Part shown: positions 52,670-61,600 of the stretch, piece by piece
Layout: each line of letters starts with the position of its first letter
Numbering within the stretch: position 1 is the first letter of the stretch
From: Chrysemys picta bellii
Taxonomy: Eukaryota > Chordata > Testudines > Emydidae
NCBI RefSeq assembly: GCF_011386835.1
Contig: NC_088793.1
Location: 100,114,923-100,178,922, forward strand
Direction: 5' to 3'
DNA: 64,000 nt
The notes under the pieces: generated by a model
The model's database searches: none
Told to the model about the DNA's origin: nothing
Seen by the model: only the letters and a program-made list of their open reading frames with translations
Position numbers and translations under genes: made by a program

Positions 52670-55600
52670 ACCCCTTGCATTTATAAATGTTTTGATGACT
52701 GGACTTTATTTGGTCTGTTGCTTTGGAATTTGGCAGATCCTTTCAATAATTTTATAAATTGCAATAGAATATTACGAGAACTTTTAAAATACTCTGATGT
52801 GAGAATGTCAAAGGGACCATGTTTCAAGATTACCAAGAAGACCCTATTAAAATCTCATTTGGATAACCCAAAATGCGAGATTAAAGAAATTCTATTAGCA
52901 TTTGTGCCATAACAAAACAATTTGTGATGGGTATGCATGTATTGTCATACTATGTGAAAAGAATTATCAGATTTAAATAGCCATGAAAATTAAACAAAAA
53001 AAATACACTAAAGCAATGTTCAGGATCAAATGCACAAAAGCAAAAATATCATTAAAACCAGCACACCATCTGTGACTTAATCCTGTTTTGTTTACCAAGT
53101 GCAGTATGTACAGGGCCTGATCCAGCTCTCCCGGGGAATCAAAAATGGGAGTCAAGTGATATTTTACAAATGGAAAGAATAGAGGATTATGCCTCTAGTT
53201 TACCAAGTGATACTCCCTCACCCTAATAGAAGTTAAGATTTGCTGAACTGCTTTGACACAATGGGATTGAATAAAAGGTTACCTTCGTGCAGATTTTTGG
53301 TTTTGTGGGTCTATGTCTAAATTTTAACATTAAACTTAACCTAGTTTTTATTTGTGGTTAATCTATTTCTCCTCTATATTTATTGTCTTTTATATAAAAT
53401 ATATAATATACATATTTTCTTAGGGACACATGGCATCAAATAGGGCATCCCGTTTAATTACTAGATGATAAAAATGTATGCATCAAATTTTATCTGACAT
53501 GTTAGTGAATATCCATTTCTGTATATGTTGACATTATCGCAGGGAAATAAAGCAAAAAAGCACCTCAGGCAGTTGTAAGAAGGGTGAGGCAGAAAGCATT
53601 TCAGAAGGTACATTATCTTTCACAACAGTGCCCTCTGCTGTCCATGCGGTGGATGAAGTGAAGGTAGATTTCATGCTAGTGGAAAAGCCCTCTTTACTAA
53701 ATAAAATTGACGTTATTTCCTCTTCTAGGCTCTAGACAAGTTATAAAATGGAAAGCAAAGAATTAAAATAGTGGGAGACACAACAGCAATGATCTACAGA
53801 AGAAAGGAGAGGTTAGGCAAGAAAGAAAACAAATAGAACACACAGAAGGATTTGCTTCTGAAATAATTCTACAAGATCAAAGGAAAAACTAAAATGTGTC
53901 CCTTAAAAGGAAAAATATGACAATATGACAAGATTTAATGATAAAAACTTGCGGTGTACCAAAGAAACGACAATATTTAGCCGTGATAGAATATGATATA
54001 TCCCCACTTCAGTTACTCTTACACATTTCAGATTGTAAATATATATATAAAAAACATAAAAGGAAGGATTAACAAAACCTTCCCATAACTGTCAGAACAG
54101 GACTAGTTTTCTTTTAGACTGAATTTCAGATTCAATATTAGGAATATTTTTAAATTCATTCTTAATACCTTCCCTGTTTCCCCTTGGGGCATTAGCCCTG
54201 AACACAGGACTTGGCATAACCGCAGATTTCTACTTTTGATGGTTATTTAAAGAGATTTTGTTCACCTTAACTTCAAAAGGCTGTTTTTAAAAACAAATAC
54301 TTTAATCAGGAATCAAATGTGTACTTACTCAAGAATTCAGCATTAAAAATTTTAGAGCTGCTCCCATCTATTGGACAAATACATATTTATCCAAATACTT
54401 CTTTTAAAGTACTAAGGATATTTATAGAATACCTATAGTTCTTGCCACATAATTCTACAAATCTGTATTTCGATATATAGTTCACTATTTTTATTATATA
54501 TCTGAAAAATATTACAATGTCTACATAGCAGCAGTCTTTTAAAGCTGAATCTCTCACTTGTTTCAGTTCCCTCTCCCAATAAAATACCCCATGATGTTAT
54601 ATCCTATTAAAAGCTATATTTTATTTTTAAAATGCGAGTTTGTGCTGTATAAGATTGAGAACATAAAAACAGTACAATAATTAATATTTTGATACTGGTG
54701 CAACTTAGCAGCTGAATAAATTTGGTATTTATTGACTACAGCAAATTTCTTTCTAGCTTAGGATCTTGTATGCTGCAAGATCAACCCAAAGTACACTTTA
54801 GGACAAAGTTGTATTTTAAGCAAATATTTTATTAACAAACTGTGGACACAAAGAACTTGTGTTATAGACTCTGAACACTTGTTCAGTAGACTGTGTTGTT
54901 GCATATACTACATATATGGCAAGTGGGAGAAAGGAAAAAAGAGGAAGAAAGACTCCTATATACATTCTATAGTAAAATTACAGCATATTTTCAAGTTAGT
55001 CAAGGCAAATTTGGATGGGAGTTGATTAATTTTACCCCAATATCGTGTTTGACATTCATAGGAGATAACTACTTTTTTTCTTTTTTGTGGCTACTTTAGA
55101 CAAAAGTTCATATACACAACCAGAGACCTTCAGAACTTTTGACTTCAGCCTGTGTGCAGACAAGGTTAATCCCTAAACTGTATTCCTACAGCATGCTGTT
55201 ATTTCAGTAAATCAGAGTTGACAAACACACTCCGGCTGTAGTTTTGTATGTGTACACAAATACGCACACCATTTGTTTGCAGTTTACTACCACCAATTTT
55301 TTAGCCCTTCTAACCTTTGTGGTTGTATGTGCCTGTCTACACAGCAAAGCTGTATATGGGCTAACCTACCCGAGCAACCTTGAATCCAACTAACAATAAT
55401 AGTAAAAACAGTGCAGCGCATGCTTCAACGCAGGCTAGAGAGCTAAATATGTGCCCAGGGTCTGTGCCAGGCTTGTACCAACTGTGCGCAGACCCACATT
55501 GTGTATACTGTTATTACTGTGCTAGCTATATTCAAGCAAGCTTGAGTAGGCTAGCCCATGCACAGCTTTGGCTGTGTAGACATATTTTATGAGAGCAAGT

Positions 55601-58600
55601 AGATTGGCATTAGTGTCAGAACTGATGTTTTCTCTACTGTGACCAGTTGGCAAGTGAGAAGGTTGGCAGACTTTTACTATTATCAATGTATACCTAAAAT
55701 TGGAAGCCTTCATCAAAATATAAAAACTGTACAACAGTTATCCACTGTAGATACTCTGTGTTAGCATCAAATAATCCTTTGGGTTAAGTGTACAAAACAA
55801 ACCAATATGAATTTTATTTTATTTTATTTTTTTGGTTAAAAAGGGGAGCGACTGTGATGGTACTGGACATTCAAGACATAAGAGGGTTATAACCATAGTT
55901 TTCCTTCATAAATATTAAGTCACAGATGTTGTGCAATCAAAAGGATGGTGGTACAAATAGTGTTAACCAAATGTAAAATTTCTCTCACGCATAGAGAATA
56001 CAGTTAATTAGCGTGTACTTTCAATGGAGCAATGGGGAGAGGAAGTAGGTCCCAATAAGGAAAATGGCAGTGCTCTACTTAAGACATAAAGGTATATACA
56101 CACATGCTTAATGCCATTTTGCAAAATTGCTATGGAAGTGTTTCATATCTGGAACAAGATTTAGCAATCTACTGGCCAACCTAATACCATATGGATGATA
56201 AAACAGAAGGGGGCATGGTGTGGTGGAAATGAATATTTTATTCCTCCATAAAAAAGGCAGTACTATTTTCTTATTTTAGGGCTCAAAGCAGGTGCCATTA
56301 TTATTAGAAGGCTAGAAAGTTTCCTATCCCCACTCCCTGCTTGACAATTGGCAACACAGCAAAATATTTTATGCATTGTGTGTTACTGAAACAAGGCATT
56401 TGTTCTTTGTTTTCAATCGGATTCCAAATGTATAGTTGAAAACAAGTCAAAGGTGATCTGATTAGTAGTAGCATGGCAATTGCTACTTCATAGTAATAAA
56501 TAATACTTAGCTATTGTATAGCACTTTTCATCAATAGATCTCAATGCACTTAAAGGAAGAATCATTTTTCTCATTTTACATATGGGCAAACAGGCAGAGA
56601 GGTGAACACACATTTAAATCTAAGGGAGTATTCAGAATGAACCTATTTCTCCAGCATTATTGATTTGCAGAACAGCTGCAGTGGTCACAGAACTGTGATT
56701 TATTCCCTGTAGAATTACAGAAAGTGCATTTTGGTATGGAAATGCATGTTTCTCTGTTACCCTAAACGAATAAAGATACCACAATGTTTTCAGTGATAAG
56801 AAAATCAGTGTATTATATTGTTGCCTTTTAAAAAAGTATTATTTAGAACTTCAAAGCCAGTTTGATAGCAGAGATCGGCACCTTTGTTTAACCAACACTG
56901 ATTTATATGGAGATCTTAAACATCATCTCAAAGTTCGGTTTTTTATTGGTTTAAACACATTTTTTAAAAAGTGATCTAGTTAACTCAGGTAATACAACAA
57001 AGCTTTCAAAAAATCCGCCAAAGGTTTGAAGGTAGCCACCTGGATAGTTTCTTCTGTTTTTGCCTCAGTAATCCATGTCACTGCAGTCCATTGCTTCTCC
57101 TTCACAGGAGGTTTTTTCCTTTGGAAAATGTGGTCTCCTTTTTTCTATTAAGTTTTTGGAAGTTTTTGGTTTTATAAAACCAACATAAATCAACAAATAA
57201 TGAGACGGACGTACATCATCATACAAAACATGAAAACAAATTGTCCTGAAAGCAGCACAAGCATTACAGGTAGCAGGAATATGCAGATAGAGGAACATGT
57301 AATACCTGTATTTACCTCCTCCTTAATATAAATTAATTTGACACAAAAACACATACATACACACACAAACACACAAAATAAAATAAGCCACTCTGATATA
57401 TTATATGTAGTCCCTTTTATATTGGAGCAAGTATATTTATCAGCAAAATACTGACAATAAATCCATCCACATTTCTCGAATATCATAAAGGAGGCTGTAA
57501 TTTTTGTTTACAAGTATATTGTGATGTTGCAAAGTCTGAGTAACCATATCCTGGCAGTGACATGTAGGCCAACAACTTAAAAAATTAAGTTAAGCAGTCT
57601 GCTAATGATCTGTTGGAGATTTTTTTCAAGTGAGCAACCAAGGACCCAATTCAGCAAGATATTTAAGCATATGAGTAGTCCATTGATTTTACCGGGACTT
57701 CTCATGTGCTTAAAGTTAAAAATGCTTAGTACCTTGCTGAGTTGGGGCCTTAATATGAAAAAAAAAATCATTTGACAGTATTTAGCAAATGTAATCTGCG
57801 GGAATTTTAAAAAGTTCCCATATCTTGTAGTCTCAAGAACCATTAATTTTTCTGGAGCAATAATCAGGACAGCACACTCACTTAGAGGGAAAATGAGGTC
57901 AGGTCCAGAGACAGATTGATAGATGCTTGTGAGCAACTATTTAGTCTTTATAAAATCAGAAGCCGATTTAAAGTGTTGTAAAATCATTAAGCATTTTTGA
58001 ACCATAACAACAACTTGTGTGTTTAGTTCTCTGACCAAAAACATGTAGTAGTTTTTGGAAACAATGCTTTCTAAATTGCTAGTTCAAGGTGCTGTCTATC
58101 AAGAGACATGAAAACCTTCTCAATCTTTTTTTATAGTTTTATAAAAAAAAAAAAGTTAGCCATAAGCCCGAGTGGTCTTAAAAAGTGAATACAGCTTAAC
58201 AGCTATGCCATACTACTGCCTGAAAAACACTTGACATTATCAAATATTTTATCATGTATGTTCTGACTGAACCAAGTTTAAACATGAGCTTGAGAGCGGT
58301 TTACATGTAACTGCCTAAGCAGAGTTAAAGATGGAAACTTTTTTCTCACAATTTTACAGCCGCTGTAAAACCAATTTGTAAGAACAGCAGTCCTAAACCA
58401 GAATAAAGCCCAATCCTTGTTTCAACTGCTTTGTTCTGAGTTACTCTCTCATACTGAAACTCAAACAAGTTATTTAAAGACTGGACCAAAAGTAAGTAAC
58501 AAAATGTTAATGGGTATTTAGTATAAAGAAAAATGTTACAGTCAAACAAAAGAAAATGTTAATATAGGAGGGCAATTTACATTTATTATATTTTCTAAAC

Positions 58601-61600
58601 AGTTGTACGGAAATGCATGCTGACAAGTGTCTGCAATGACATACCCCTTGTGTCTGTAGAGACAGAGGTGTGATACGTCGCTTTTCCCATTCATTGGGGC
58701 GTGGCTCAGGTGTGGATTCCATGAAATTGCGCTTGAGTTCACTAATGCTAGCCTGATGTTTCAGTAAGTCGTCCTGGGTCTTATCCAGGTCCTAGCAATG
58801 TGCAATGTAAAAAACAGTAGGACAAAACACAACAGCAAAAGCAAACTTATTCTTAAAAAAGTCAAAGCAAGAAAAGTGCCTTGTCTCAAGAGCCATTCTA
58901 CTGTGGTACATTTTTAAAAAAAGATTAAGACCATAAAAGACTCAGATTTGTATTACCTTTTAGGAACAAGGCCACACTATACTGTTCCTGTCACAACTAT
59001 ATGTACAGGGGGAAAAAAAACTACTTTTAATTATCACTAAACAAAGGACTATTTTTATCTCAATATGAAGATACCAAATTTTTGAAATAATTATTTCAAA
59101 AAGTTGCTGGCTTTTGCTTGAAAGTTAAAGAAACTGAAGCAAGAATACCAAGATCAACATAGGTAACCCTCAATAATGCTAATGGAAGTAAATAGCGCTC
59201 AACACAAGAACTGTCATAAACATGTAAGTATGTTTCTTAAGAAACTAAGCCAAAAATAAAGGACTTACAAATATGGATACTGTATTAAGTCCAAATCATG
59301 CAAATAGATATATGCATATGCTTCAGCTTTACACACATGAGTAGTCCCATTAAAGGCAATGCTACCCATTGCTTATAATTATGTGCAGGATCAGGGTTTA
59401 AGATTGCTATTAACCTGTTGTGTGTTGAAGCAATGGCAGATAGAACAACCATGTAGAGATAGCCTGTATACATCTACATACCAAAAAAGGGGGTCTGAGC
59501 TAGCCCATGCAGACTAGCACAGGAGGTGACAATAAGCGCTAAGTAAGTAACAGATTCTATTTTTACAAGGATCCATTGACCCTAACATTGTGCAACTTGG
59601 ATCAAAGGGCTATAACTGCTCTTCCAGGCTACAAGGTGGAGGAACAGGCCTGGGGATTGGGACTATGCAGCAACCTCCTCATTAGCCCTGGTTTGGGAAG
59701 TAGAGTTCAACTCCCCAACATTTCTGAAACTTCACTTGCGTATAACCTAAACACTTGGGCTTTATGCAGGAGGAGCAAATTACATACAGCAAGCATAATC
59801 TTTCATGTCATACCATTCCTCATCTTGTGAAAGAAAACTACTTTGTGTATGCAAACACAGACATCGGAGTAGTTGACTTTACAAGTTCAACAGCCAGCAA
59901 TTAAGTTTAGAATTGAGACCCAAAAATAAGTGTACTATGAAATCAAAGTACCTACAGTAACTAAGAAAAGTATTTGGACTTTTGATAATATTTAATAATG
60001 TAGGCCCAAGATTTAGTTTTCATAAAAAAGGTGTTATGTAGCTACTTAAAAAACATGTATCTGAATTTTTACTAAAACATTTTGGCTAGGATTTAAAAAA
60101 GTGTTCCTCTGCAATATCAGAGGGGTAGCCGTGTTAGTTCTGTATCCACAAAAACAACAAGGAATCTGGTAGCACCTTAAAGACTAACAGATTTATTTGG
60201 GCTTAAGCTTTCATGCGTAAAAAACCCCACTTCTTCAGATGCATGGAGTGAAAATTACAGAGACTGGCATAAATATATATTGGCACATAAAGAGAAGGGA
60301 GTTACCACTTTTTCTGTAATTGTCACTCCATGCATCTGAAGAAGTGGGTTTTTTACCCACAAAAGCTTTTGCCCAAATAAATCTGTTAGTCTTTAAGGTG
60401 CCACTGGACTCCTCGTTGTACCTCTGCAGTGTTTACAACACAAATAACAGAACTGTACTAGTGCATGAAAATCAGAAAGTGATACTGACTAATCAGCTTC
60501 TACTTTGTTTCAGTGTCAATTCTGAAGTAAACCTGTAAAAAATAAATTTGATATTAAAAATTTAGGCCTGGGTCCTGGATGCATCTATTTCAAGATTTTT
60601 TAAAAAGCTGTTTGGTTTAAACAAAAAGAAGTTTTCTTAATTATTGGTGGAATATAAAAAACACAGGTTATACCACAGCAATTCCATAGAACGGCAGTGA
60701 TATTAAACTGAAGCCAATGACATATTTTTACGGGTTGTTGTAAACAATTATTGTGGCTTGAGAAACTAGGCACATTTCTTGGACTTGTTCAAAGCAAGGT
60801 TATGAAGAACATGCTTTCGTTGTTTTAGTAAATTATGCAAAAATAAATTTTGAACAGTTATCAAAAGCTGCCAAAAGCAACAACAGATTAGTCAAGTTAC
60901 TGTAATCTACAAATCTTCATATTACTGTATGAATACTACAGTCATTAAATAAGAGATAAGCTCTTTCGTGACAGAGGGAATTCCCGATAGCCCCATTTGG
61001 ATGGGCAAGGCTAAATAGACATAGGATAGGATTTTTCTATATATTTTGTGCAAGTTTTGTTAGTTTACTTTCAGTTATTCATTACCATACAAACTATACT
61101 GACTGCAACAAGAAGTACTCCCATAATATATTCCAGCATGAATGAACTGTACAAACTAATTATTTATTAAAACAAAATGTCTCTACTCCAATAATAAATA
61201 ATAACCATACTTAAATAGTGCTCCAAATTCAAAGCCATTTACAAACATTAATCCTCACTAATAATTAATTCTTTAGAAAATAAGAATTATTCACATTTCA
61301 AAAAATGGGAATACTAAAACAGGATTTGCCTAAAGCCACACAGCGGGTCACTGGCAGAGCCAGGATTAGAAATTCAAGATTATGGGACTTCCCTCATTGT
61401 GAATAAATTTGTAACAGCGAGGGTTGTTAAGCATTGGAACATTTTTCCCTGGGTTGTGGTGGATTCTCTATCACAGACAATTTTTAAATCAAGATCAAAT
61501 ATTTTTCTAAAAGATATGATCTAGGAATTATGTTGGAGAAGTTGGTTCCATGGCAGATCTTATACAGGAGGTCAGACTAGTTGATCACAATGGTCCCACC

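Larger units (their letters stand above)
53732..57039 (-). other. EPB41L2: EPB41L2 intron with repeats
   Basis: Holds a palindromic element at 55334-55582 and an ancient repeat at 56495-56625. Otherwise AT-rich and not recognised. Confidence 0.5.
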
